A stretch of 64,000 nucleotides of DNA from Hirudinaria manillensis (lineage: Eukaryota; Annelida; Clitellata; Hirudinida; Hirudinidae): contig CM067534.1 of the NCBI GenBank assembly GCA_034509925.1, positions 9,804,501-9,868,500 of the forward strand. Reading direction: 5' to 3'. Positions 1 through 11,940 of the stretch are shown here, piece after piece; the stretch's first letter is position 1, and each line of letters begins with the position of its first letter. The notes beneath the pieces were generated by a model. That model ran no database searches. It was not told where the DNA came from and worked only from the letters and a program-made list of their open reading frames with translations. The translations under genes and the position numbers were made by a program.

Positions 1-235
1 TTGCAACACCTTTCAAACAGTATCCTTAGAACTGAATATTCATAATTTATAGTCTGGAAATTAATTTAACTATAGGGTAAAAGCAGTAGAAGAGCACAAA
101 GATATGAAGCCTTGCAGAACACAATAAACAAAAAGTTATATATAATCGGACATTTTATTCCAAATAAAAGATTCCGCTAAAGAAAAGTCCACAAAAAATT
201 TATTTCAACAAAACAAATCTTAATTCATCGTCTAC

Positions 236-1076
236 TTATGTATGTCTGTTCTTTCTCTTTTCCGGCGTTTCATTGGAACCTTTTTAAGAAAGCAATTCAA
301 CACAAATTATGAGATTGTAAAGCAAATTCAATCTGTTGATCCATAATGATTTTGAAAGACCAACAAAAAATAATCTATGTTGTTACCTTCATCAGATGGT
401 GCCCTGTGTCTTTTATGCTTCCTTTTCTCTGAAATTGTGATAAACCATAAATCTTAAAACTTTTCACAAGGGTATGGTGAAGAAAACTTGGGATACTAAC
501 CACTTTCCCTAGAAGTGATTTTTTCCAACTCAGTGTCACCATTACCTACTGTTACCAACATCTCATCATTTTCATCTATTTTCATTTCACCAGATAAGAC
601 CACTGCAATCAATATAGACATATCTGATATACGGACAAAGCACATCACAAGAACATGTAAATAATCGATAACATTGCTTCAATTCTCTTGAGGTCTTGCT
701 TGGAGCATATGCTTTACCAATAAGGTCCTTCAAAAGTAAAAGTATTTTACCAGCTAACATAAAACAACTAAAAGTTCACAAAAATCACTTACCTTAGAAT
801 GGCTAGCGTTAATGAAATTGCTTAGAGGAACTGCTTTAGGTAGATTTGACATATCAAACTGTTATTAATAAAATAAAGCATTACATAAATATTCATAATG
901 TATCACTTCATCTATTGCATCAAGCAAAGCGATTCTAATTTAGCAATAACTGGAAAAATCACTAAGCAACTTACTCCGTAACTTAATTTAAGTATCCACA
1001 AACTTTTTCTATCACAATCTTCGGCACAAAATTCGCCTTTTTCGAAGGTAAATTCGTTTTCTTTGATAGTATCCAT
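236..1076 (-). CDS. Small five-exon gene, possible RNA polymerase I subunit RPA34 (POLR1G)-like
   Basis: Five exons keep one frame on the minus strand: 975-1076, 789-858, 501-602, 387-428 and 236-279, giving 119 residues. The start is the ATG at 1074-1076. The exon 2 donor was placed at AA|GTGATT rather than the adjacent stronger GTAAGT, because only that choice keeps the frame into exon 3. Exon 1 encodes a short acidic start followed by SLWILKLSYGFDMSNL, then a VPLS-type segment. The last two exons are strongly basic (KRKHKRHRAP and PEKRKNRH). A LW-hydrophobic-FD-PLS core with a lysine/arginine tail is the layout of RPA34/CD3EAP, whose tail is usually much longer. The product call is inference. 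It could instead be another short nuclear protein with a basic tail; the gene structure is better supported than the name. Confidence 0.4.
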
Positions 1077-1662
1077 TTTAAAGATCGAATTTGTAAACTA
1101 TTTAATCTATATCTAATTTGTTTAACTCAACGACATAAAAACAACGTCCAAAGCATGCGAAAGCACCAAGTCGGTCGACAAATACACTACTGTTGCTTCT
1201 ATTTATCGTCCAATGTTATTCTTAATTCGCAGAATTTTAAAAGTAAACTTAGTTGAAAACAAAAATTGAAAATTTTAAACTATTAAAATTTCTAAAGTCT
1301 AACAATTTTTATTACTAAATTTTATTTAAAATTTGTGTGTGTGTGCACAATTGTATTATTCCATCGCAAGACCCATTGGTTGGAGTGACAAAGCCACTGA
1401 GGGCAAAGTTATTCAGATGCATTTATTATATCAAAGTTATGCAAATTTACAGAGCTGGGGGAAAGAAATTTTATTTGTAATCTACAAACAAAAACTAGAC
1501 AGAAACTTAAAAAATGAAGTTGGCTTTCAAAAGTGGTTTAACTTAATTTTTCTAGACGTCCAACTGCGACTGGCCATTTAGAACAATTTTTAACAAACTA
1601 CATCTACCAGAATTTATAGATCATATTATCAATAATAAATGGCCTGTACTTATTAATAACCA

Positions 1663-1684
1663 GGGTTAGGGTTAGGGTTAGGGT
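1663..1684 (+). repeat. Interstitial telomere-like tract, about 3.6 copies of TTAGGG
   Basis: GGGTTA is repeated three times and followed by GGGT, a perfect run. It lies in non-coding sequence between the RPA34-like gene and the 3' end of the Cys-loop receptor gene. Shorter tracts of the same motif occur elsewhere in the window. Confidence 0.8.
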
Positions 1685-1893
1685 AGAGTCCTGGGTAGAG
1701 CACATCATTTCAAAATTATCATAACTTTAGTTTCTTTACTTTATTTTTAACTTAGTTACAGTTATTCGAATAAATAAACATAGGGATAAAAATAACAATA
1801 GAACATGATAGTAATGCGAATTCGAACATAAAAGTGAATGCATTAATTCGAATGTTGCCACTGAAATTCTCCAACGACTTTAATCTGTAATCT

Positions 1894-2672
1894 TTAGAGT
1901 AGATAGAGAGGCCAGTAAATCATGTTAAAGATGAGAAAGACTATTGGGAAGACGACCCTTGATATCATGTCTACCATGATTGCATCGCCGACATCAGAGC
2001 GCCAAAACATACTTTTCAAACATCCAGGTTTGTTCTGTCGAATGAAATAAGCAGCATTGAAACGAAAGCTATTTGTAAGAGATATGTTAGATTTTTTTGC
2101 CCCTGAAGTTTAAATGAGACTAATGTTATTGGCATTACTCGATCGTAGCACGATTATTTAGACTGTTGTACAATAATGTTTTTGTAATGCATCGCCTTTT
2201 ACGAATGGCAACCAACCTGCTTAGCCTTTCTAAGTGATCTGGCTTTGTCCCTTCTCGCAAGAACATTGACAACGGAATATTCAATGAATGCACCGAAGAC
2301 GAATACCAGGCAAGACGCCATCCAAACATCTATTGCTTTAGTAAAGGAAACGGCCGGAAAGCGACCTTGACCTGAACTCTGAGTGGTTATTGTGAGCATC
2401 GTCAAGATACCCAGGGATATTCTTGCCGGAACCTTTTATAAAGTTAATAACCACTGTAATCAATATAGCTCTACTAATGAGACAATTATATCGCCACTTC
2501 TAGTGATTATTACTGATACTATTAATATGTGCGATTCAAGAAGTCGTGTAAATCGTTAAATTCCTTCGAGGCCAATTTCAAGACTCATCTCTCCTTGCAT
2601 CGGCCTTGCTACCGCTTCTTACCGCTAAATAGACTTTTATTATTATTATAAAATTATTATTATTATTATAAA

Positions 2673-2734
<62 letters not shown>

Positions 2735-5700
2735 CATTAATGTTGTTTATATAGTGATGTTTGTTTTTGAGTCACATGTGCGAGTAAAGTGAATTTATAC
2801 AGTTAATGTTAGCGTCCCTTCACGAAATGGGTTAATGATAACAGTGACATTTCGAACACAACATTTTAAAATACTAAACAGATTCAAGATCAATCCAGAA
2901 TGAAACCCAAGACAAGAGGACAACTAAGAGACTTGGAAGGTAAGTGCTAAGAACGTAGGCTCTCAACCTTCTTTCCAGATGGAAGTAAGCTCTTAAGCAC
3001 GGAAAGGATCCTTGCCATTAATTGAAATCGTGAGTGTTGACATGAAATTATAAAATTTAAACTAAACATGCAATTTTCTTCATAACATTGAAATGCTTCA
3101 TCTCCCAGTGCTAAGTCACGCTACCTGTGCTGCTGAACTTCTGAGAGCAAACCATGTGTGACACTCCTTGCAAGATATATTCTGGCAGACTGATTTGAGG
3201 ATTAACTTCTACGGCTTTGGCATCCGCTCGCCAATGAAAGACCAAATCCTCTGTGGTGTAGGCATCTAAAGGGATTGAATATTTGCAGTTGAAAGCAAAT
3301 ACATGTACAGCCGTTGCTATAGTAACGCCGCTCTAATGGAACGTTAATGAAATTTCTTCATCCACCATTTGAAAGTAAAAGAATTACTAAGCAAATATTT
3401 AGTGAGTTAATCCTAATCTAAAACGATATTACTAGTACGTTGAATAGCGTATAATCGTAACACGATTGTAAAATTAAGTGAAAATATTATTTTTCAAATT
3501 TAACTGATAATTTCAAAATAACTTACAACTTCCTAATTCAATTTTGCAAGTCTGGTTGTCCATTGGATACTTGCTGAAAAACATGTCACAAGCGAGTGTT
3601 AAAGTGAGCCTCTGGCTATAGAGTATCGTACCGTCAGGACTTAATCTGATGAGTCTGTTTGGAACTGTGATCTGATGAAAGACTCCAGCTTTGAGATTTC
3701 TCACGAATACATCAGGCGTCCACATACGATCAAACTGCCTGTGGTTGAGGGTGATGTTTTTTCTTGTTATGTCAAAAATCAATCTTTCATCTTTCCAGAC
3801 CTGCCTCAGATACATGGTCATGGAGAATTCCTGAAAATTGTTTCGCTCAATTAATTAATGAACAGCTTGGAGTCACGAAAGTTTGGGGACCTTCTTAATA
3901 CTTTCGATTCACTCTCAATCATGTGTACTTTTTCTAAGTCAAAACATTTACATTTACATTTATTTAGCCAATTTTTAACGTGCTCCATTTTATCCCAAAG
4001 GGATATAAGGGCACCGACAAACAATACCATCAGACACAAACTCGCTAATTGTATTACTGGAACATTTATGACATCCATATCGGATTCACAACTCCTCTAA
4101 GCTTAAGGCCTTCATTGGATTTGGAAATTGGATTAAAAATTCGGCGACGAGAGTAGCCAACACCACCATCGCCAAAGTCTTCCTTAGAAGGTCTGCACAT
4201 TTGTTCGCATTTAATTTTATTTGTTTTACTTGTCCTCGTAGATTTTTAAATTACACATTTGTTCAAAAATTAGTACATTTACGTCAGGTGACCTTTAGGT
4301 AATTAAATTTTTAATAAAATGATTTTAATATTTAACATTAATATAAATACAAATCGACCAGCATCTTGCGATTCGATGCCAAAGCCTCCGCAAAAGTATT
4401 CCTGATTCGTCACTGACTAGGAATATTTAAATATTTCATAATTCCTTCTGTCCGCCAGGGGGCGTGCTTTGTTTGCGTTTGTGACATAAAGAACATACAA
4501 TCACAATTATGCAGTACGTAATACAATACAATAAATTTAAAAGTTGCAGACTCACGAACTTCAGTTAACTTGATTTCTCTTGAATCAAACATTCAAATGT
4601 CAAAATTTTAAATGCATTAAAACTGGTGTCACAAATCCCATATTTTGGTGTCAAAGACCAATGATTCTCACGAGCGGACTCTTATAAACGATACGCGATT
4701 GTAGCTTCAGATGGGAGAGCGACTCAAACCATTGATGTAATGATTTTATTTCTAACAGGTTCAAATGTCAGAATCGATGGATGATAAAGTTGTTTTGATT
4801 CTGTCGATGACACATCCAACTGCGAGATCTTCGTGGCATTAGACATCACTCTGCCAAATTAACAACTCTTAAGATATCAAAATGTGAGATGATTTTGAAA
4901 TGTTTCTGATCTCTCATTTTATATTGTCATTATCTTTTCATGTAGCTTCGTCTGAAAGCGTTTAACAAACTCATCCTACGTTCGCAGCATGGAAGCGACT
5001 TATTTGTAGCCGATAGGATGAAACTTGTTTGTCTCTTTGGAAGAGGGTGCCTTATTTCCTAAAGTCACTTTAACGCAAGTTTGGGCGGATTTTCGAGGTG
5101 GCACTATTGGTTCATTGGCTTTGAAATGCCTTCTGAACCAAGACAATTCACTTCTTTCGGTGTTGAAGTTTGGCAGCCAAGGCGTTCCATCTTTGTTGCA
5201 AGTTCTCTGGACCATTTTTTCCTTGGCTTCATTGTCCATCTTCTCGATTTCACTTGGTGCTAATCGTCTCGACATTCCTATCTCTTGAACGAGAGTAGAT
5301 TTTTTCTGGATCGATGGCTTTGTGATCACTGACTTGGTAAGGACGGCGGGAGTTTTGATGGTGTCCGTCATTACAGGCATGTCTCTGAAATAATCGACGA
5401 TTAAGTCGTACCTACCACAAGTGTTCGTCTCGTACAAGTAACGATTAGAAAACTTCTTCTCTTCTTCTTTAGCTTTCCAACTGGAAACCTCTGACTCTTT
5501 ATCCATTTGGATCCATCCCGGGGTTTTATCCTTCGCGGAATCTTTGATCGATGCGAAGTCGCTTCCAAAAGGAAAATTAGATTCCGAATATCTCGATCTT
5601 TTGGTTCTCAAATCGCTGATCGATGTTTTGTCACTGTAAACCATGGAAGCATCAGATTCGTTGCCAAAGTTCCAGCCGTTTTTCTTGGTATTTCGCTGTT

Positions 5701-7122
5701 TCGCGTTACGAAAGACGTATTGACCCGAGCTTTCGCTGGTGGTCGGTATCTTTCTCTCCTTCTGCCGATAGGGACCTTCCTGGGAATACTTCCCAAACGA
5801 GCTGGACTGATAAACGGAAGTCATTGCTCTTGTTTTAACCTGGAGACAATTTCCCTTCCCAATCCACAACCAATTGAATTAAAGTCAGATTGAAGCTTTG
5901 AGTAGTGAAACTTAAAGCCTTAGCAGATTATGTATTTTCTGTTATAAAATTTCGTCAGGATTTCGTCAGAATCTTTCATCAACATGCATGTTTCGATTTG
6001 AATTTATAGGTCCAAAATGTGAATAGAAATTGCAAAGAAGATAATTGATCTTAAAATGCTGTTGAATGCGGTTTCTATTTTTATGTTTTATCGTCTTCTA
6101 CCGATGGTCCTCGACTTATTTGTTGATGTCCTTTGTATATTGCGTCATCAAAACAGAAGAGAAATCTCCGAGAGCTTAACTATTTAGAATAGCAAATGGG
6201 CAACTATCACTTTGTGCTTCTTTAATTTAAAACATAACATTTCTTAACGACAAGAACATTTAACAATAACATCATGCAACTTGACAGTTTGTCCTACTCA
6301 CCTCTAATAATCAAATTTTCAAAACCAGAATTTGACAATTAATATTAACAATTTCTCGCATCACATCTCTATATGGAGAGACTGAAGCTTCTTCATCTCC
6401 CAACCCCGAAAAACGCCATCTTCTAGCTGACCTGACATTCTGCTTCAAATTACTAAACGTCTCGGAAGACTCTCACCTATAAAAACGGCACAGTTCAGCA
6501 ACAAGATAGCACGACTTCAAACTCACAAGAAATTTTCCTTGGAAATGTTAAGTAATCATTTTGCTAAAGATTAATAAAACATTGGAACTCCCTTCGAAAT
6601 TATGAATTCGGGAAAGGACTCCCGCTGTCCTAACAACCGAACTCTAACAAATTTCTTAATTTATATTTCACTGTTGTTTTTCTTTCCATAAACGTTGAAC
6701 GAACTCCTATTGGTGAACCAAGTGGCCCTTCAGTTTTGGTTTTGAATATAAATCAAAATAAATAAAAAATATAAATAAATAAATATTAATTAATTAATTA
6801 AATAACAACATATGAAGGCCTAGAACATACCATTTTTGTTTCACTTATTGAGCTGATATCATTGATATTCATGTTGATGTATACATCGAGTGGTGCGCCT
6901 GTCAAAGATGAAATACTTTGTTAAATACATAATTAATATAATAAATAAAACCTAACTTATAAGGTTAACAGTAATAAATTTGATGTTAATAAAATTATTT
7001 TTATCGGTTTTGACGAACTTTCTGAAAAACTTGCCGGTATCGGCTTGTGGTCTGGCACGGCTGTTGTATCGGCTCTCGTTCAGCAGTTCCTCCACGATGT
7101 CTCTTTTCACTCTTTCCAGCAT
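1894..7122 (-). CDS. Anionic Cys-loop ligand-gated channel (glycine/GluCl/HisCl receptor-like)
   Basis: Seven exons in one frame: 7035-7122, 6831-6898, 3527-3830, 3125-3265, 2880-3010, 2217-2432 and 1894-2034, giving 362 residues. The Cys-loop has 13 residues between cysteines 133 and 147 ([15 protein letters not shown]). A second cysteine pair (CSQ...FPC) precedes TM1, as in glycine and glutamate-gated chloride receptors. TM1 contains LSWVSFWI, the PAR motif before TM2 marks anion selectivity, and TM3 and TM4 follow; the protein ends IYWPLYLL. The TM3-TM4 loop is only about 30 residues. Intron 1 needs a GC donor (ACCG|GCAAGT). Intron 2 is about 3.0 kb and holds another ORF. No signal peptide is visible: the in-frame ATG gives [14 protein letters not shown], so a 5' exon is probably missing from the model. 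The ligand cannot be assigned. Confidence 0.9.
2638..2737. repeat. (TTA)n microsatellite
   Basis: A trinucleotide tract with two small interruptions near its start. It lies in the intron of the Cys-loop receptor gene between the TM1 exon and the TM2-TM3 exon. Confidence 0.95.
5000..5869 (-). CDS. Unknown 289-residue protein encoded by one uninterrupted ORF inside a receptor intron
   Basis: A continuous 289-codon ORF runs from the ATG at 5867-5869 to a stop at 5000. A second in-frame ATG begins [13 protein letters not shown] and may be the true start. The product is charged and rich in Ser, Lys and Glu, with scattered aromatic residues ([30 protein letters not shown]). It has no visible signal peptide, membrane segment, coiled coil or known domain. 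It lies wholly inside the 3 kb second intron of the Cys-loop receptor gene on the same strand. Length alone makes chance unlikely in AT-rich DNA, and the composition looks like a real protein. Small disordered axonemal or sperm proteins can look like this, but I do not recognise the family. Extra exons cannot be excluded. Confidence 0.6.
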   Translation of the reverse strand: MWIGKGNCLQVKTRAMTSVYQSSSFGKYSQEGPYRQKERKIPTTSESSGQYVFRNAKQRNTKKNGWNFGNESDASMVYSDKTSISDLRTKRSRYSESNFPFGSDFASIKDSAKDKTPGWIQMDKESEVSSWKAKEEEKKFSNRYLYETNTCGRYDLIVDYFRDMPVMTDTIKTPAVLTKSVITKPSIQKKSTLVQEIGMSRRLAPSEIEKMDNEAKEKMVQRTCNKDGTPWLPNFNTERSELSWFRRHFKANEPIVPPRKSAQTCVKVTLGNKAPSSKETNKFHPIGYK

Positions 7123-7126
7123 TTGA

Positions 7127-7242
7127 CATTTAATATTTAACGATATTCAACTTAATTCATTATTATTATTATTCAACTATTCCACATTAAATATTTAATA
7201 ATATTCAACTATTCCACATTAAATATTTAATAATATTCAACT
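7127..7242. repeat. Tandem repeat, 32 bp unit with a palindromic core
   Basis: Two perfect 32 bp copies lie at 7171-7202 and 7203-7234, followed by the first 8 bases of a third. A degenerate relative sits at about 7127-7150. Each unit contains the perfect palindrome ATTAAATATTTAAT. The array lies directly upstream of the most 5' exon found for the Cys-loop receptor gene. Confidence 0.85.
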
Positions 7243-7622
7243 CAACCATGAAAATTAGCAACGGCTCTCATAATCGATCATCGTCACCTGATTTCTTCAT
7301 ACTGGTTCAACTTCGGAATTCAAATTAGATTGAAAGATTGTGTTCGTACAAAGAGTTATAAAGTGCCTTGTTCGAAATCTAACTTGCAGTGCCACAAGCG
7401 ACTTCGGGAAGGAGCATGGCATAAATCGAGCGCCTTCGACGATCACTAAAATGAACGACGAATGCATATGTACTCGTTTGAAGTGACGAAGCTTGTTATC
7501 AGCAGCACGAGTCTGAACCCCTCTGGGAGAGATGCCATCTGAAACGTTTAGTCAGTTCGAGAGGAACAAATCGTTACCCGGTTGAGTATATATAAGTTAT
7601 AAGTTTCATCTTCAAATCATTG

Positions 7623-7885
7623 TCACCGCTATCGTCATTGTCATCATCGAAGTCATCGTCATCATCATCATCATCATCATCACCACCACATTGCTTCCAT
7701 CAACACTTCATGTCCATCGAAGGCCAAGTTCGTGTCATCAACGTTCATTGAATTACGAAAACAGTCTGCAATCGACAGGAAGTGGCATTAAATGGAATGC
7801 AATGATGATGATCATTATCATCGTCGTCGCCGCCGTCGTCTTTGTCGTCGTAGTCATCATCATCATCGAGGTCATCGTCGTTTCT
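7623..7885. repeat. Degenerate ATC/GTC-type simple repeat stretches
   Basis: Two clusters of imperfect CAT/CGT trinucleotides occur, at about 7623-7690 and 7800-7880. They produce misleading open frames, for example a histidine/arginine-rich one. I see no coding signal. Confidence 0.8.
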
Positions 7886-8035
7886 ACTCGCCCGAGGGAC
7901 CGAACTTTTCAAACTGTCTTATTCTGATTTCCTCTGAAAATTCGTTACGAAACATTCGAAAACTGGAAAAAGGCGACCCCTCCACGATCTCGTTTCCAAT
8001 GAACAGCTACGATAATAAAACACAGAGATCGATAG

Positions 8036-8205
<170 letters not shown>

Positions 8206-8456
8206 GTAATTATCAGAATCAAATGCCTAAAGATATTTTGAGCAAAATCGGGATTCGTCACCAGACGAAGAAAGAAATGCGAGAAGACAAACATTTTTTG
8301 GCGTGATTGTGAAGACCACACACATTTCAATTTTTGTCTGCGACGTTTATGTTATTATTTATAATGTTTAATTTATTTTGTATTAATATTCATGTAATAT
8401 CATATTTATTCTCACATTCATATCATAATTTGTTTTAAGCTTTTATTAATTTCACG

Positions 8457-8515
8457 AGTTCTTTGGATTGTTACGGGAACCATCAGCGATGAGCTGATGA
8501 ACCACTCAAAGAACT
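8457..8515. repeat. Nested inverted repeat (potential stem-loop)
   Basis: The outer arms AGTTCTTTG (8457-8465) and CAAAGAACT (8507-8515) are perfect complements. Nested inside are CATCAGC (8481-8487) and GCTGATG (8493-8499) with a 5 nt loop. The whole can fold as a two-stem hairpin in either strand. No gene is evident around it and its function is unknown. Confidence 0.6.
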
Positions 8516-11296
8516 GGAACATGATCACGAATGAATATTATACAATAGTACAATACAATAGTAGCACGAAGAAAGAAATTTTCGTCTGGTAATAATTTGT
8601 ATCTTTATATATAAATAAGAATAACAATAAAGAAGGTGAACTCGGGTGTTGAAACGAAGAGTGACCTGATGGAATTCCCTTTCCAAGAAGTTCTTGAATA
8701 AACATGGCAGTTGGGGATGAACAAACACGTGGCAGATATCCGAGCCATGACGGCCATCCTTCCGCTTTTTAAACTTTTCAAATTTAAGAAACGAATCATT
8801 TAATAAAATGCTTTAACTACATTTTAACATTAACTACTTCTTGCTTAACTAGTTAACGTAAGGTTGTTTGTGCAGCTATTTTACTTCATGTGGTTAACGT
8901 AAGGCCTAGTCTATCTACGTATATATATACCAATACAAATTACGTTTTGGCATGGAATATAGATCTATAAGAACAAATCTAATTAGTGTCGGTACTAAAA
9001 CTTTTTTTATTAATAATTCATTTATTTATTTTCTTAAAAATCAAAGAGTAATTATTTTATCTTAAAGCATCAGACTTTGAAAGTTTTAACTTTTGAAAAT
9101 GACAAGAAAATCCATGAGATGAATTAAAGAATATAATCGGAAGGAGGAATGAAGTTTTGCTCCTAAACTAAAATAACAAGCAGCTACGGATAACCATTCA
9201 AATAAAGTACTTGATAGCGTAGCAATTGGGCAAAATGATGTGCTTGTTAATTTTTTTATATCTGATGATGTCTTTCATCAAAATTCAATATTTTTAATTC
9301 GAGCAATTTTATTATGATTCTGTAGAATAACAAATGAAATAACTCGAGGGTCAGCCATAAGGAACCGCTTCAGTTGTCGGTAAATTAAAAGAATAACAGC
9401 CAAGAAAGTCAAATGTCAGTGATATTACGTAACCATAGATTTTAAAATTGGTCGGATGGGGACAAATCGTACTTGGTTTTCACACAAAATCAATCATTTA
9501 AGGAGTGTGATAAGGAAAGATGGAATATGGGTACTCATCAGTAGCTCTAGTGATATCCTAAGAAGCATTTAATAAAACAATGCCACGTAATCATTTACAG
9601 TTTGAATAATTTGTCGACGAAATATTAATGAGGTACGACATTATGTATACATTGACTGAAGGAAATAGCAATACGAAACGTAATAAAAAAAACCATCGAG
9701 CTGCAATTAAATCTTATTAATCGAAACCAACCCTAACCCTAATAGACTGTCAAAGCTGCGACAACTTTTCCACCACGAATGAAAATATAGAATGTTTGCA
9801 TTAGTACAAGTTCAAGAAGAAGCCATTTCAGCTTTAACGGGGGGATTTTATTTTATTCGTTTTTTACTGCCCAAAATTAGAAATAAGCAGCCATTTAAAT
9901 GACTACCTAAATTGCTATTAATAATACTATTAATAATACTGTTACTGACACTGCAAAGGAGAGCTCGAAAGAAGACAGCATGTGGATGGAGTGAATTCAA
10001 AGATGGATGGACAAACAATTCTTTTGAGTCAAGTGACCAATCGATGCCTTCCACTCATCTGCCTCGTTCAATAAACGTCTAAAACTGCAAGCCATGTTTT
10101 CAATGGCGGACCAAACAATTCAATTCGTCTGCTCGTTCACATATTTTACCAACTTCGTCGTGGGAATTAAGATATAAAGAGAGGTTGAACATCTGAAGCA
10201 CACATCAGCTGTATTGTTTCAAAGACGTTACATTGTCCATGGAGGGCTCCATTGAAGTTCGAACTGATTTCTTTTTTTTTTTAGCTTCTCTCCAAAAGTC
10301 AGGAGACAACATTCATTAAGGGGACAATAGTCATTCTATGTCCCCTAACCAAATTATGCTATCACTGTCCATGCAAATATTTAATTAAAATGGTGTATTT
10401 CACCCACAACCGTCGATAAGGATTGGTTCGATTATCTCCCTTTCAAAGTATAAATAACTAAAATAAAAAATGAATAATTGAGAATAAGCATTAATTGACG
10501 GCAATGACACGCTCATCAACATTAAGCAAACAAACCTTGAAGCCTTACAAAAAGCGAAATCAACAAATATAAAAGAAACTCACGCCAATATTCTTAAATC
10601 GTGGCTTTTGATGTTCTCCGACTCGATAATAAGCAGACTGTCGAAAGATTGCTTAACAAGCGGAGAAAAGCCTCACTTCGATTGAGGTTAAATAACCTAA
10701 CGCATGCTCCATAATGCAGGCTACCTTATAAAAAGAAATATCGAGTTGGTGGAACGCTCAGTGACGATCTGGATGCTTCAGCGCCTTTTATATATTGAAT
10801 TCCAAATCTTATAAATTCTCATGAACACATGTATGAACGTATGTAGACATGCATGTATCCGGAGGACATATATTAATAATATTACACTTATTAAGTAAAC
10901 AGAGAATTGGATATTTTTGGAACAAATCTAGAACTTTTTTGAACTTCTCATAAAACCGATAGACTTTCAGATCATTCAAATATCTCGATTGCATCCTGCG
11001 ACGCCCATTAAGACGGCCTAATAGATTGCAAATGGTCCGCAAGATAACCGTTTGTCCAAGCTATACTGATCACGCACTTGCGTGACGATAGAGTCATCTC
11101 AACAGCCAATTACGATCTTCGAAAAACATGTTTCCAGAGTGTTATTTCGGGTCCCCTCAAAATGAAAGATGGATTTGTAGACAGATACTCTCTTCAAATA
11201 AAAATTGTTCTTAAAGATAAAATCTGTCAGCTACTGATCAAATACTTTTTTGACGTAAAGTGAATTTTTACAGTAAAATATTCGCCCAATAAACCC
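8516..11296. other. Gene-poor stretch
   Basis: Only short ORFs without recognisable domains or splice-supported extensions occur here. A 14 nt CCCTAA-type telomere-like tract lies at 9729-9742, and an AT-dinucleotide-rich patch lies nearby at about 11440-11462. One minus-strand ORF (10809-11042) has moderately protein-like composition, but I could not connect it to flanking exons. Confidence 0.5.
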
Positions 11297-11940
11297 GCTC
11301 TGGTTAATTTCGTCAACTTTCCACACAAAAACCATGCACGACAAAACCTAATGCAGTAGCAGCTGAAACTAAAACATAACCACCAATAGAAAGTTTGTAC
11401 ATTTGTTAAACATAAAACGTGCACATTCACATACATCGCACATATATATACATATATATATATGCAAACGAGTATTTTTCTGATACCATTACATCATTCC
11501 CTTTCCCAAGAGCAGAAAAGTTAATTGCATCTTAAAAACCTTAAAATCTTAAAAAAATTACCTCCACCCCTCCATCATCACCACTGAGATTACACCTCGT
11601 ACGAACTCCAGAAAAGCTGATACTCCAATCATTAATAAACAATTCAAGCCATCAACAGTAATTAGTGCTAAGCCATTACTTAAAACAGCAGATTTTGGAT
11701 CGTCACAATGCAAACATGAGATCAGAATATACTCTGTACATAATGAACAGCAAAAAAGTATGTATACATATAACACATGCATAACATAAACAGCATAAGA
11801 CTTGCTTGGTGACCATTAATGCTTTAAAACAAGTTTACTAAAACATATACAACCTCCTAAACAACAACTATGTCTGATTGCCAGTACTTTGGTAAGGAAT
11901 TCTTGTCTGATAAAGCAAATACAATAACAAACCATTAACA
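11297..11940 (-). other. Possible exons of a small membrane protein (unresolved)
   Basis: Two minus-strand segments downstream of FKBP2 look like membrane spans. The segment at about 11600-11690 reads NGLALITVDGLNCLLM followed by an FLEF segment, with a plausible donor CGAG|GTGTAA. The segment at about 11310-11400 reads LSIGGYVLVSAATALGFVV and ends VES before a stop. A third candidate near 11870-11915 (KNSLPKYWQSDI) follows a good acceptor. I could not join them in one frame with confidence or name a family. They may be a three- or four-span small protein, or chance. Confidence 0.2.

Noticed and set aside
4028..4096. A phase-compatible minus-strand exon reading [16 protein letters not shown] that could precede the Cys-loop exon.
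   Set aside because: A far better exon at 6831-6898 ([19 protein letters not shown]) matches the family, including spacing, and joins in frame to a typical N-terminal exon at 7035-7122.
8481..8515. CTGATGA near a stem, suggestive of a hammerhead ribozyme core.
   Set aside because: The required GAAA after stem II and a matching stem III are absent on both strands.
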